NCBI GenBank assembly: GCA_019358945.1
Contig: JAHHIE010000046.1
Coordinates: 1 to 51,727, forward strand
DNA from: Stenomitos rutilans HA7619-LM2
Lineage (GTDB): Bacteria; Cyanobacteriota; Cyanobacteriia; Leptolyngbyales; Leptolyngbyaceae
Length of the DNA stretch: 51,727 nucleotides
Direction of reading: 5' to 3'
Below are positions 25,427 to 33,725 of the stretch, piece by piece (the first letter of the stretch is position 1; each line of letters starts with the position of its first letter). The notes beneath the pieces were generated by a model. That model did not search any database. It was not told the origin of the DNA and saw only the letters and a program-made list of their open reading frames with translations. Position numbers and translations under genes: made by a program.

Positions 25427-26653
25427 ATGTCTTATGCCAACGCGTGGAAATCTGGAACAGCCGTTTTGGTTGCTCTTGGTATGACGACGGGAACCGTTGC
25501 CCCCCTCTTCATGACGGCTCCTGCCTCAGCGCAAACCACCTTTCCAGATGTACCGTCCAGCTATTGGGCCAGCAGCTTTATTCAAGAGCTTGTAAATCGG
25601 CAGATCATCGCTGGCTTTCCAGATGGCTCCTTTCGCCCTGAAGAACCCGTGACTCGTGCGCAGTTTGCCTCGATTATCCGTAAAGCGTTCAATAAAACGC
25701 CGATTCGCAACCCTGTTCAGTTCACCGATATTCCGGCTGGCTTCTGGGCTGCCGATGCGATTCAGGCTGCGTATACCACCGGCTTTTTGGCAGGCTATCC
25801 TGGCAATACCTTCCGACCTGATGAGAATATTCCTCGCGCTCAAGTCTTGGTGTCGCTGGCAAATGGCTTGAACTACACGGCTAACGGACCTGTAGATAGC
25901 GCATTGGGTGTGTACAACGATGCTGCCAGTATTCCTGACTATGCGCGATCGAGCATTGCAGCCGCCACACAAAAGCAAATTGTGGTGAACTATCCCGATG
26001 TTAAAACCTTAAACCCTAATCAGACGGCAACCCGTGCTGAAGTGGCGGCGTTTGTTTACCAAGCCCTGGTAAGTGCAGGACAAGCGCCTGCGATTACGTC
26101 GCCGTATATTGTTGGCGCGGTGCCTCAAGGTGTCCGCATCCCAGCGGGTACAGCGCTACCTGTGCGCTACGAACGAGCAGACAAGATTCTGCTGGCGAAG
26201 AATGAACCGAACCCTGTGCCCGTCACGCTCAAAGTGGCACAAAATATTGTAGATGCTCAAGGAACTGTGTTGATTCCTGCAAACAGCGACGTGGTTGGAC
26301 AATTGCAAGTGACGCAGGGTGGTGCTCAATTTGTTGCCAGTCAGATTGTGCTGCCAAACGGCACGCAGCTACCTGTGAGCGCCAATTCTGAACTCATTAC
26401 CAAAACGGAAACAGTGTCGAAGGGCGCTAACGTGGGCAGGATTGTTGCAGGTACGGTGGTGGGAGCTGGAGCGGCGGCTGGCATTGCTGGAGTGACGGGC
26501 GATCGCGTTATTAAAGCTGAAGAGGTACTCCCAGGTGCCGCAGTGGGTGCGCTAGCAGGATTCTTCCTTGGCAAAGACAAAGTGGATTTGATTGCCATCA
26601 ATCCCAACACCGACTTGAACCTGACGCTCACCTCAGATCTGGTCATTCGCTAA
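25427..26653 (+). CDS. S-layer homology (SLH) domain protein with glycine-rich C-terminal segments
   Basis: An exported protein of about 408 residues. The signal peptide ends near TAPASAQ (residue 35). Three SLH repeats follow at about 37-95 (FPDVPSSYWASSFIQELV, GFPDGSFRPEEPVTRAQF), 100-160 and 165-220; these bind pyruvylated cell-wall polymer or peptidoglycan. The second half is a beta-rich domain (about 240-330). Two small-residue stretches, GTVVGAGAAAGIAG and PGAAVGALAGFFLG, look like glycine-zipper membrane segments rather than an OprB-type porin barrel. An upstream TTG at 25412 was rejected because GGAG lies nine bases before ATG 25427. It probably anchors the outer layers to the wall. 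Confidence 0.88.
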   Translation: MSYANAWKSGTAVLVALGMTTGTVAPLFMTAPASAQTTFPDVPSSYWASSFIQELVNRQIIAGFPDGSFRPEEPVTRAQFASIIRKAFNKTPIRNPVQFTDIPAGFWAADAIQAAYTTGFLAGYPGNTFRPDENIPRAQVLVSLANGLNYTANGPVDSALGVYNDAASIPDYARSSIAAATQKQIVVNYPDVKTLNPNQTATRAEVAAFVYQALVSAGQAPAITSPYIVGAVPQGVRIPAGTALPVRYERADKILLAKNEPNPVPVTLKVAQNIVDAQGTVLIPANSDVVGQLQVTQGGAQFVASQIVLPNGTQLPVSANSELITKTETVSKGANVGRIVAGTVVGAGAAAGIAGVTGDRVIKAEEVLPGAAVGALAGFFLGKDKVDLIAINPNTDLNLTLTSDLVIR

Positions 26654-26760
26654 CGCTATCACGGCGAGTTCTCAAAGCCTGTAAGTTTGTAGACCAAGCA
26701 GTACAATGACGGACATGAGACTTGAGACAGAGAGCTGCCTGCTTAGGCATTTCATCTGCC

Positions 26761-28299
26761 TCAGTCCACTGTCTGCTGTTCAGAATCGCGCTGATTTTCA
26801 ACATTGCTTCGTTGGGCAACTGCCAATCGCACCAAAACAGTTGTACCAGGACCGTTGTCAGCGATCGTCTTCGTTACTTGTTGTATCAGAGGGTTTGGTT
26901 GCGCTGGGCTAATCACCTCAATTTCGCCATGCATTTGTGTGACCAGTACCTGCGCGATCGAAAGCCCTAACCCACTACCAGGAATACTCGTCTGAGCTTG
27001 CACGCCTCGATAGCGCCGCTCAAAAAGATGGAGTAGATCTTGGTGTGGAATACCAGGACCAGTATCTGTGATGGCAATTTCTACACAAGGCGATTTGACT
27101 GCGGCATAGGCACCTGTGATCGCTCCCCTACGAGCCTGAATGAGAACAGCTCCGCCAGCCGGAGTGTACTTCAGCGCATTGTCTAGCACATTGCTTAATA
27201 CCTCCCACAGCCCATGCACGTTTGCCTGAACAGGAGGCAACGCCTCAGAAACTTCCATGAGCAGCGTCAGGAAGCGATCGTTCGCAATCGCTCGGGTCGA
27301 AGCCAACAATGGTTCTAGCACAGCAGCCAAATCACATGGCTCCACTATCAGAGCCTGACCGGATAGCAAACCTGGGGCAGGTAACAAAAGAGGAACCTGT
27401 GCTTTTTGCCCTCCTGTCGCGTTTGTTTGCTCAGCATCATCTTCAATGCGATCGTCGATGGCAGGAGGCAACGCTAAGGGCGTTTTGATAGCGTCTGTTT
27501 CAGCAACAGCCGTCTCAAGTTGCTGAGCGAGGTCACGTAGGCGAGCCGTTTCGCGCACAAGGCTGGCAGCCATCTCCCGATTTGCATCCCCCGGTAATAA
27601 TCGTTTGAAAATCAGTTTTCCAAACGTCTGGAGAGCTGTAAGCGAGTTACGAAACTGATGCAGCAGATTATCAACTAAGTCGTGCTGCTGCTTTTGCAGT
27701 AGCTGCCGCTGGTGACGATCTTGCTTTAACCATTGGTAGCGCTGGTCTAACACACACGCGATCGCAAGCGTGTCTGCAATCTGATGAATTTGCGCCTGCT
27801 CCCACTCCGTCCAGGGGCGATCGTTCCGTTCGGTCACTAGCAGCCCCAGCACAGCATCTTCATGCATGAGCGGCAAAACGACACGGCGCTCAGCAACGAG
27901 CGTTGTCCGCTCAGAATTACCTGCATTAGAACGGCTAGCGCGATCTACATTCGTATCAAGGTAATCTGCCGCAGACTCAACCGCATGCGCTGGCAAACTT
28001 GACGAAGCGACTTCTGGAAGCTGCTTCATTTGAGAGGGGTTAGACTGAGCATCCGCCAGCAAGCGAAGCGATGATGCTGGCATCGCGATCGTAGCCATCA
28101 GCGATCGCGATGTTCCCCTCGCTTGCCAATCTACAGCCGATTCTGGATAAGCCATGACAGGAATCAATTGAGTATCTGCGCCTTCTACCAGTTCTTCTGT
28201 TAAGTACACAACGCTTAATGAAGCACCTAACGCTTGCGTCAGGAGAACAATCTGCGCCCGGCAAAGGGCAATAAATTCTGCACTAGTCAGCATCAACAT
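26761..28299 (-). CDS. GAF-type sensor histidine kinase, Hik2/CSK-like
   Basis: A soluble kinase of 512 residues. The N-terminal GAF-like sensor starts EFIALCRAQIVLLTQALGAS and has a Cys at residue 13. The phospho-acceptor segment is LLHQFRNSLTALQTFGKLI, the variant H-box (H-Q-x-R-N-x-L-T-A-L) typical of Hik2 in cyanobacteria and the chloroplast sensor kinase CSK of plants. The HATPase domain has VLDNALKYTPAG, DTGPGI and GSGLGLSIAQVL. A linker of about 50 variable residues (about 285-335) is inserted in the catalytic part. In other cyanobacteria Hik2 responds to plastoquinone redox state and salt, and phosphorylates Rre1, whose likely homologue is at 4762-5478. Naming it a Hik2 homologue is by motif. 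Confidence 0.85.
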   Translation of the reverse strand: MLMLTSAEFIALCRAQIVLLTQALGASLSVVYLTEELVEGADTQLIPVMAYPESAVDWQARGTSRSLMATIAMPASSLRLLADAQSNPSQMKQLPEVASSSLPAHAVESAADYLDTNVDRASRSNAGNSERTTLVAERRVVLPLMHEDAVLGLLVTERNDRPWTEWEQAQIHQIADTLAIACVLDQRYQWLKQDRHQRQLLQKQQHDLVDNLLHQFRNSLTALQTFGKLIFKRLLPGDANREMAASLVRETARLRDLAQQLETAVAETDAIKTPLALPPAIDDRIEDDAEQTNATGGQKAQVPLLLPAPGLLSGQALIVEPCDLAAVLEPLLASTRAIANDRFLTLLMEVSEALPPVQANVHGLWEVLSNVLDNALKYTPAGGAVLIQARRGAITGAYAAVKSPCVEIAITDTGPGIPHQDLLHLFERRYRGVQAQTSIPGSGLGLSIAQVLVTQMHGEIEVISPAQPNPLIQQVTKTIADNGPGTTVLVRLAVAQRSNVENQRDSEQQTVD

Positions 28300-28726
28300 G
28301 AAACGGCGTTAGAATGCAACGTGCCAGCACTCTTCTTTGAATCTGTTTTCAAGCATAGCTCGGTTACTCGCGCTAAGAGACTCATCTAACACGGCTCTCA
28401 AAAACCTCACTCAAAACCTTTACTTCCGCCTTCCATCCGTGTTGTCGAACTCCACCCAAGCCTTTTACTTCTGGCGTCGGCTCCTTAAAATGTCACGAGA
28501 ATCGCTTTGAAGAGCGGCTTTGTCTGCCTCTTTGCTTATGTTAGGTAAGGCGCATCAGGCTGTCGTAGAACCCTGGCACAAAGTCATCTTAATTTGTGTC
28601 CAAGGGAAGATTTAATCTTTGTATCAATGGGTTAAAACAAGTTGAAATTTCGGTCTCGAATCGATATACTTGCGTCGTCTTTGTAACTATCACTACACTT
28701 GATCGACAACAAAGGGGGTAACGGGA
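28300..28726. other. Intergenic region without recognised features
   Basis: This is a divergent control region between the Hik2-like kinase and the DUF3155 gene. AAAGGGGG (28711-28718) is the likely ribosome binding site of the latter. Nothing else was recognised. Confidence 0.4.
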
Positions 28727-29044
28727 TTGGCTAGGAGACGCAAGCGGAAAAGCCGACGGCGGCAGGAAGGCCGGAGAATTTTGGAGAATGTGCCTCAATT
28801 TAGCATTGAATGCGGAGAGGACAAACCAGTTACAGCAGCCCGTAAATTCATTCATTCAGAAGGCATTGCACCGCCAGCCCTACTGCTGGTTAAGCGCAAT
28901 GAGCATACCACAGATCGATACTTCTGGGCAGAGAAGGGGCTGTTTGGAGCGCAATATGTTGAAGAAAACCACTTTCTATTTCCTAGCTTAAAACTGTCGG
29001 ATGACGAAGCTGATGAGCTTCCAGTCGTTGCTCAGGCTCGATAA
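28727..29044 (+). CDS. DUF3155 family protein
   Basis: A 105-residue protein restricted, as far as I know, to cyanobacteria. The first 18 residues are extremely basic (MARRRKRKSRRRQEGRR). They are followed by a compact conserved domain with KPVTAARKFIHSEGI, PPALLLVKRNEHTTDRYFWA and GLFGAQYVEENHFLFPSL. The basic tail suggests nucleic-acid or ribosome binding, which is inference. The start is TTG: AAAGGGGG lies eight bases upstream, and the family N-terminus begins exactly here. A terminator follows at 29130-29168. Confidence 0.85.
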   Translation: MARRRKRKSRRRQEGRRILENVPQFSIECGEDKPVTAARKFIHSEGIAPPALLLVKRNEHTTDRYFWAEKGLFGAQYVEENHFLFPSLKLSDDEADELPVVAQAR

Positions 29045-29129
29045 ATGCTAGGTCATAATTCTGATAGCTGGTAATGGGCGTTTGGATGGGCCGCATCACT
29101 CAAGACCTCAATCCCGGCAACCTCAAAAT

Positions 29130-29168
29130 AACCCTCATCTGAACGCATTCGGGTGGGGGTTGTTTTTT
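29130..29168 (+). terminator. Intrinsic terminator after the DUF3155 gene
   Basis: AACCCTCATC (29130-29139) pairs with GGTGGGGGTT (29152-29161), counting two G-U pairs, with a 12-base loop. The stem is followed by G and six T residues (29163-29168). Confidence 0.75.
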
Positions 29169-29287
29169 AGCAACGGCACTTGAGAGAAGCCTATGGCACT
29201 AAAGCGCACGCAAAAGAATGACCCAGAACCGTCAGCAGTATTCTTACAAGAACAAACGAGGCGTGTTCTTTGATCGGTCAGTCACAC

Positions 29288-29818
29288 CTACAGGGGCTTA
29301 AGGGAAAGATTGCGTTGAAGTTCCGCTAACTCATCTCGATGCGCCGTTACCGTAACAACACTCAACAAGCCTGCGTCAGACGTACTTGACCCTTCCACCT
29401 GAAGCAAGATTTTCTCAGGACGAGCCGCCTTGCGCCAGTAAAATACGCCTGCGATCGGTGCCAGCACAGTCAACCCCAACCACTCTATCGAAGCAGAGGG
29501 AACCAGAATGATCAGCATTAGGGCCAGACAGAGTAAACCAATCACCGCTAGCAACGTCAAAAAGATCGCCATCACCATACTAGGGCGGACAAACCCTTCA
29601 AACGTCGCCTTGAGTTCTGCTGCATCTGCGGCTGTCAGTCGATAAGCTCGCTGGGTAAAGTAGTCTTGAAGCTGATCTAACAGCGAAACCTCAGATTGGT
29701 CGGATGCTAACCTGACCACTTCAATCCGATCTTTGACTGATGCTCGAATAAAGAACACCAAACCGATCGCCAGCAAAACCGTCAGTACAAAGGTTGACGG
29801 TAAAACAGAAGCACTCAT
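29288..29818 (-). CDS. Cofactor assembly of complex C (cytochrome b6f) subunit B-like membrane protein
   Basis: A 176-residue membrane protein. The N-terminal helix is at about 7-24 (PSTFVLTVLLAIGLVFFI). A soluble segment follows (YFTQRAYRLTAADAAELKATFEGFVRPS), then two helices at about 80-130 and a C-terminal domain (RPEKILLQVEG, VTVTAHRDELAELQ). I believe this is the family annotated in cyanobacteria as cofactor assembly of complex C subunit B, related to chloroplast CCB proteins that attach heme c-n to cytochrome b6. This is recognition from memory and not certain. It is alone on this strand, convergent with the DUF3155 gene. Confidence 0.7.
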   Translation of the reverse strand: MSASVLPSTFVLTVLLAIGLVFFIRASVKDRIEVVRLASDQSEVSLLDQLQDYFTQRAYRLTAADAAELKATFEGFVRPSMVMAIFLTLLAVIGLLCLALMLIILVPSASIEWLGLTVLAPIAGVFYWRKAARPEKILLQVEGSSTSDAGLLSVVTVTAHRDELAELQRNLSLKPL

Positions 29819-29946
29819 GATGGGATCTCTTGACCTTAATTGGAACGTTGGCCTTAGAACAGTTGCTTAGCAAATAAGGCACCTATTCAGTCTATGTCGT
29901 TTCATTCCCCCTCAACTGCTGATTGTCTGTGCAACAAAAGCCACGC

Positions 29947-29978
29947 AAAAGAGGGGAGCGCTAGCAGCTACTCCCCTC
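29947..29978 (-). terminator. Intrinsic terminator for the PadR gene
   Basis: On the minus strand GAGGGGAG (29978-29971) pairs with CTCCCCTC (29958-29951) around a 12-base loop, then TTTT (29950-29947). It lies 130 bases past the PadR-type stop. It explains the hydrophobic-looking leftward frame at 29912-30094, which is not a gene. Confidence 0.72.
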
Positions 29979-30107
29979 AACCGATCAAACAAGAACCCAA
30001 TCAACGATAAAAATCTGAGGTGCCCAAAGCTGAAGCGCCCAAAACTGAAGCGATGAATGCGCGATCGGTCCGCTAGAAGCAGCCGCATAGTCACAGCACA
30101 TTAGACG

Positions 30108-30491
30108 CTAATTGTGACTTGCAGCTAACCCATTTGAGTGAGCCACCGTACTATGATTTCTGACATAGTCGTACCATAACCGCGTGAGGTCTTGTGCCTG
30201 CTGTGCCATTTCCGAGCGGATTTGGTACATACGACGCGGACGGCCCCGACCCTCAACCTTTTTCCAATACCCTTCTACAATCTGCTCATCTTCCAGAAAC
30301 TTTAGCGCGCTGTAAAGCACAGTGTCAGAAAGGCGATACGTTGGGTAGTCGGTTTCCAGCAACTGAATCAGTTCTGTACCATAAGAGTCGCCTCGCGATA
30401 GAACCGCGAGAACATAGCACACTGCCAACTCTTTGTTGAGATAGAACGGTGGGGGGGCTTGAAAAAACTGATAAATATCGTCAAACTTCAT
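30108..30491 (-). CDS. PadR-family transcriptional regulator
   Basis: A small winged-helix regulator of 127 residues from ATG 30491; an ATG three codons upstream is also possible. The PadR domain is clear: ELAVCYVLAVLSRGDSYG, then LIQLLETDYPTYRLSDTVLYSALKFLEDE, the recognition helix region, and the wing KKVEGRGRPRRMYQI. The start MKFDDIYQFF matches a highly conserved cyanobacterial subgroup. The C-terminal helix for dimerisation is short. Target genes are unknown. It may be autoregulated, as is common in the family; the 700-base upstream region would hold the operator. Confidence 0.9.
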   Translation of the reverse strand: MKFDDIYQFFQAPPPFYLNKELAVCYVLAVLSRGDSYGTELIQLLETDYPTYRLSDTVLYSALKFLEDEQIVEGYWKKVEGRGRPRRMYQIRSEMAQQAQDLTRLWYDYVRNHSTVAHSNGLAASHN

Positions 30492-31186
30492 CTTTCCCAT
30501 CCAGACATACGAGTTAGTTCACTTTGGCTGCAAAGAGTTGCAGGATGAACAGAGGACAATATCAACAGACTAGCAACGATACCCTAAGGACGGACATCAT
30601 CCAAAAGCATTAAATTCTTAATCAAAGTAAAAATCATGCTGCTTGGCTGTGTATTCCTTGTAGCAATGAATCGACGAAACAAATGCTTCACTACAACTTG
30701 GCATTTTGGCTAGAGATCGCATCCGTTAAGCTCTAGAATCAGGAATCTTCGTCTTAAAGAGACCTAGAAAGGCTTTCACCCCTAGAATGCCCAAAACGAA
30801 GCTCTATCTTGTAGCAAAGAAGCGATGGAACACACTGAGCGTTTTAGCACATATTCAGCCCAAAGGCTGCAAGCATAGAGAACACAAACTATCAAGGCGA
30901 CATTCTGTGATCGATTACAGGAACTGTGACTGTTATACACCCTGATCGTAGATCAAAACTGGAATATCGTCCGCCGAAAAAGTAATAAGTCGCGTTTTCT
31001 CAAGATACGGTAGGAACAAATAAGGCTCAATTGGCAAGGTGCCAGCTAGAAAAGTGGCCGATCCCCAGTTCAATATTTTACTTTGTACGTAGATATGCCT
31101 TTGAAGGGTGCGGCTTTCCAGTGGCCTCCAGGTGGTAAGACGCTTAGCAGCAGTCGTTGTGTTAGCGTTTAAGGTAGTGGTTGCTG
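30492..31186. other. Intergenic region with a possible gene remnant
   Basis: No intact gene was found in about 695 bases. On the minus strand a frame without a good start runs from the 3' end of the response regulator gene to a stop at 30933-30935. Its last 55 residues look protein-like (for example YVQSKILNWGSATFLAGTLP and EPYLFLPYLEKTRLITFSAD) but match nothing I know. It could be the remnant of a lost gene. The rest shows nothing. Confidence 0.35.
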
Positions 31187-31864
31187 CTATTTGACTAAGC
31201 CTGAACGTAAGGCAACCACTGCGGCCTGCACGCGATCGTCCACGGCGAGTTTGTTCATAATGCCGCGAATGTGCGTTTTGACCGTGTTAGGGCTGAGGTA
31301 CAGAGCTGCCGCAATTTCTGGATTACTGCGGCCTTCGACCATCAGTTGAAGCACCTCTTGCTCTCGATTAGACAGATGACCAATGTTTCCAGTCGGTGCG
31401 GGTGGTTTGAGGTGCTCGATGACGCGACGAGCAATTTGTGGGTCTAAATAAGTTGCGCCTTCTTGCGCCGCGGCGATCGCGGCCAGTAGCCGCTCAATAT
31501 TCGTACCCTTGATGCAATAAGCATCCGCACCACTCGATAGCGCTGCAATCACCTCGGTCTCCGTTGTGTGTGAGGTCAGCATCACCACATGCGCAGACGG
31601 TAACGCCGCTTTGATCTGCTGCGTTGCGGCAATCCCATCTAAACGCGGCAGGCCAATGTCCATCACAATGACATCTGGTTTCAATTTCAACGCGGCCTCT
31701 ACGCCCAGATAACCGTCGCTGGCCTGACCAACTACAGTGAGTTGAGGATAGTCCTCCAAGCACTGCTCTAGCCCTAGCTGCATCATGGGGTCATCTTCGA
31801 CAATGAGAATGCGCAAAGGCGGAAGGTCTGATGCGGGGCTTTTTGACTGAGTTTCTTCAAGCAT
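31187..31864 (-). CDS. NarL/FixJ-family response regulator
   Basis: A 225-residue DNA-binding response regulator. The receiver domain is at about 18-135: acidic pair in VEDDPMM, phospho-Asp in VIVMDIGLPRLDG (near residue 69), Thr/Ser in MLTSHT, and the switch Lys in YCIKGTN. The LuxR helix-turn-helix is at about 160-222 (LSNREQEVLQLMVEGRSNPEIAAALYLSPNTVKTHI). Unlike the 4762 regulator it has the normal NarL layout with no long linker. No kinase is directly beside it, so it is an orphan. The nearest candidates are the kinases at 26761 and 36458. The target is unknown. Confidence 0.9.
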   Translation of the reverse strand: MLEETQSKSPASDLPPLRILIVEDDPMMQLGLEQCLEDYPQLTVVGQASDGYLGVEAALKLKPDVIVMDIGLPRLDGIAATQQIKAALPSAHVVMLTSHTTETEVIAALSSGADAYCIKGTNIERLLAAIAAAQEGATYLDPQIARRVIEHLKPPAPTGNIGHLSNREQEVLQLMVEGRSNPEIAAALYLSPNTVKTHIRGIMNKLAVDDRVQAAVVALRSGLVK

Positions 31865-32243
31865 AAAAACAACTCTAATGTTAGTGAGCTAGGCGTTCGT
31901 GTGTACTGGCTAAAGGTAGGACATCAATGGAGGCGCAACCAAACGCCTGAGTGAGTAGGGTAACCAACCAGTAACCGTCAGTGGTAGCCGAATGATTGCT
32001 AAACAGGTTTAATTCTAAGAAAGTTTAAACGCTTATGGGACGCAGTGCCTTGCTCATGCAATGCCCAAGCGCTTTTTGCTACTTGCATTCTAGGGTTAGG
32101 CGAGCGTTTGGCGCTACAAAGCAACCACAAAGATAGGGGAAACAGCTTTGCGATCGCGTCTAAGTCCCAATTGGGTCTAGCGTGTAGCCTGATGCCGCCT
32201 TACCGTGCGAGACTAATAACACCATGCTTTTTGGCATCTGCAT
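31865..32243. other. Intergenic region without recognised features
   Basis: Divergent space between the NarL-type regulator and the DUF3611 gene. An overlapping rightward frame (32045-32320) is out of phase with the real gene and not credible. No repeats or terminators were noticed. Confidence 0.4.
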
Positions 32244-32816
32244 ATGTTCGGCAAGTCAAGTTCCACACCAGCCACGCTAAAGGAAATTGCTCAAACCTTT
32301 CGTATGACCGGATGGGTTAGCCTTTGGATACAGCTAGTGCTCACTGTCGTTTCGAGCATTATTCTCATTTTTGCGGGTGCCTTGAGCCGTTCTGGTGGCG
32401 CAAATCAGAATAGCCCTACAACTGGCATTGGCGTACTTGTCACGATTTTTGGGATCGTGGTGCTGATTTTTAACATGTACTGGGCGCTGTTCCGCTATAT
32501 TCCGATCGGGCGTAAGCTAGATGGTGTTGCGGCGAATCGTCCTCGCAAATCAGAAACTGTACAAGTTTTACGTACCGGGCTAATTGCGAGCCTGATTGGC
32601 ATCTTGCTCTCACTGCTAGGTGCTGAGGCAACCGTAGGCTTGCTGGCAGCAAAGGCGTTTAACCAGGGAATTGGCGGCTTTGTGAACACCGATCCGTCAA
32701 AGTTCATCCAGCCATTGGACATTCTGGTCGTTCAGGCAAGCATTAACGTGATCTTGGCGCAGTTTTTTGGCATTGCAGCCTCACTTTGGTTGTTGAACCG
32801 CATGAGTAAGCAGTAG
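32244..32816 (+). CDS. DUF3611 (Tic21/PIC1-related) membrane protein
   Basis: A 190-residue membrane protein with four hydrophobic segments: about 24-50, 62-85 (GIGVLVTIFGIVVLIFNMYW), 110-135 and 158-185. The N-terminus PATLKEIAQTFRMTGWVSLWIQLVL is the family hallmark. Plant relatives (TIC21/PIC1) are in the chloroplast inner envelope and are linked to iron or protein import; the role in cyanobacteria is not settled. It is monocistronic, with low-complexity DNA after the stop (32820-32850). Confidence 0.85.
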   Translation: MFGKSSSTPATLKEIAQTFRMTGWVSLWIQLVLTVVSSIILIFAGALSRSGGANQNSPTTGIGVLVTIFGIVVLIFNMYWALFRYIPIGRKLDGVAANRPRKSETVQVLRTGLIASLIGILLSLLGAEATVGLLAAKAFNQGIGGFVNTDPSKFIQPLDILVVQASINVILAQFFGIAASLWLLNRMSKQ

Positions 32817-32951
32817 AGAAGCAGTGAGGAGAGAGGCGTGAAGAGAGTTTTGAGTAGCGCTGTGCGCCGACAAGCTAGAGAGGTTTGAGGTGATTAAGCG
32901 GTCAGCTATCAGCTTCTTTCTAGCAACCAACCCCTTAAAATCAGCAACTAT

Positions 32952-33158
32952 CTATCCTTCTAGCCAATCGAAGATTTGCTCAAGCTGCTCTAGAGAAACG
33001 AAGCCATACTGCCAAAGAATCATTGGCAGTGGGCCGGGATCTTGCTCACTGTGGCGTAGCGCCATTGCGATCGCTGTGGTGGAGAGCGCAAGTTCTTTCT
33101 GTAAAAAGTTAATGAGCTGAAGATTGCTGCGATCGGATTGCACGGCTGGACTTTTCAC
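32952..33158 (-). CDS. DUF2949 family small protein
   Basis: A 68-residue soluble protein of a cyanobacteria-specific family: NLQLINFLQKELALSTTAIA, then PLPMILWQYGFVSLEQLEQI and the ending FDWLEG. Length and pattern fit the whole family domain. The start is a GTG at 33158. Function unknown. It is convergent with the DUF3611 gene and divergent from clpB. Confidence 0.8.
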   Translation of the reverse strand: MKSPAVQSDRSNLQLINFLQKELALSTTAIAMALRHSEQDPGPLPMILWQYGFVSLEQLEQIFDWLEG

Positions 33159-33725
33159 CCCTGAATGTTGAGTCGATAGAGCAGATACTAAAACGTTAGC
33201 AACAAGGTTGACCTCTATAGTACAAGAAGACTATCCCAAAGAAGACTAATTGTTCCAAGAACACTACAGCGTGGCGCTATGCTACTGTTTGCGAACCAGA
33301 ATGGCATCACCTACGTGGGTCACCCAAGAGAGTGATCTTGTATGGTTGCAATCGTGATTGTACGTATTTGCCACTCACTTAAACCATAAACTTCAGCAAA
33401 TGAACGGAGACTTTTGCTGACTAAAATGGTGTACTGTGCGATCGCCCACAGCCTTGGCGTGAAAAGCAGCAAAAAAGAACTGGCAACCCTACATCTAGAG
33501 CATGAACTGATTGTAAAGATTTATCGAATGCAGTTTAAAAGTAGCGTTGCAAGTTATTACGACAGAGCAACAAAGCCCTTGTTGCTGCCAACGGACAAAG
33601 GGATAGCACGACCAGCTTTTCGGCAATACTCATCAGCAGTGGCGTGAACACCGATCCTATCGATCGCGCGGACTTCTCTACAATGGCGATATTAACGTAA
33701 GCTGAAACGCTATATCGAGGGGACT
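33159..33725. promoter_or_regulatory. Region upstream of clpB
   Basis: About 567 bases. A 77-residue frame at 33414-33647 has no recognisable features and is left out. GAGGGG (33718-33723) just ahead of ATG 33726 is the clpB ribosome binding site, close to the start. No CIRCE-type inverted repeat was seen, so heat control, if any, must act through another element. Confidence 0.45.

Noticed and set aside
29912-30094. Leftward 60-residue frame with a hydrophobic end
   Set aside because: It contains the PadR terminator hairpin (29951-29978) and has no other support.
33414-33647. 77-residue rightward frame upstream of clpB
   Set aside because: No recognisable motif and unlikely composition; it most probably is chance in the clpB upstream region.
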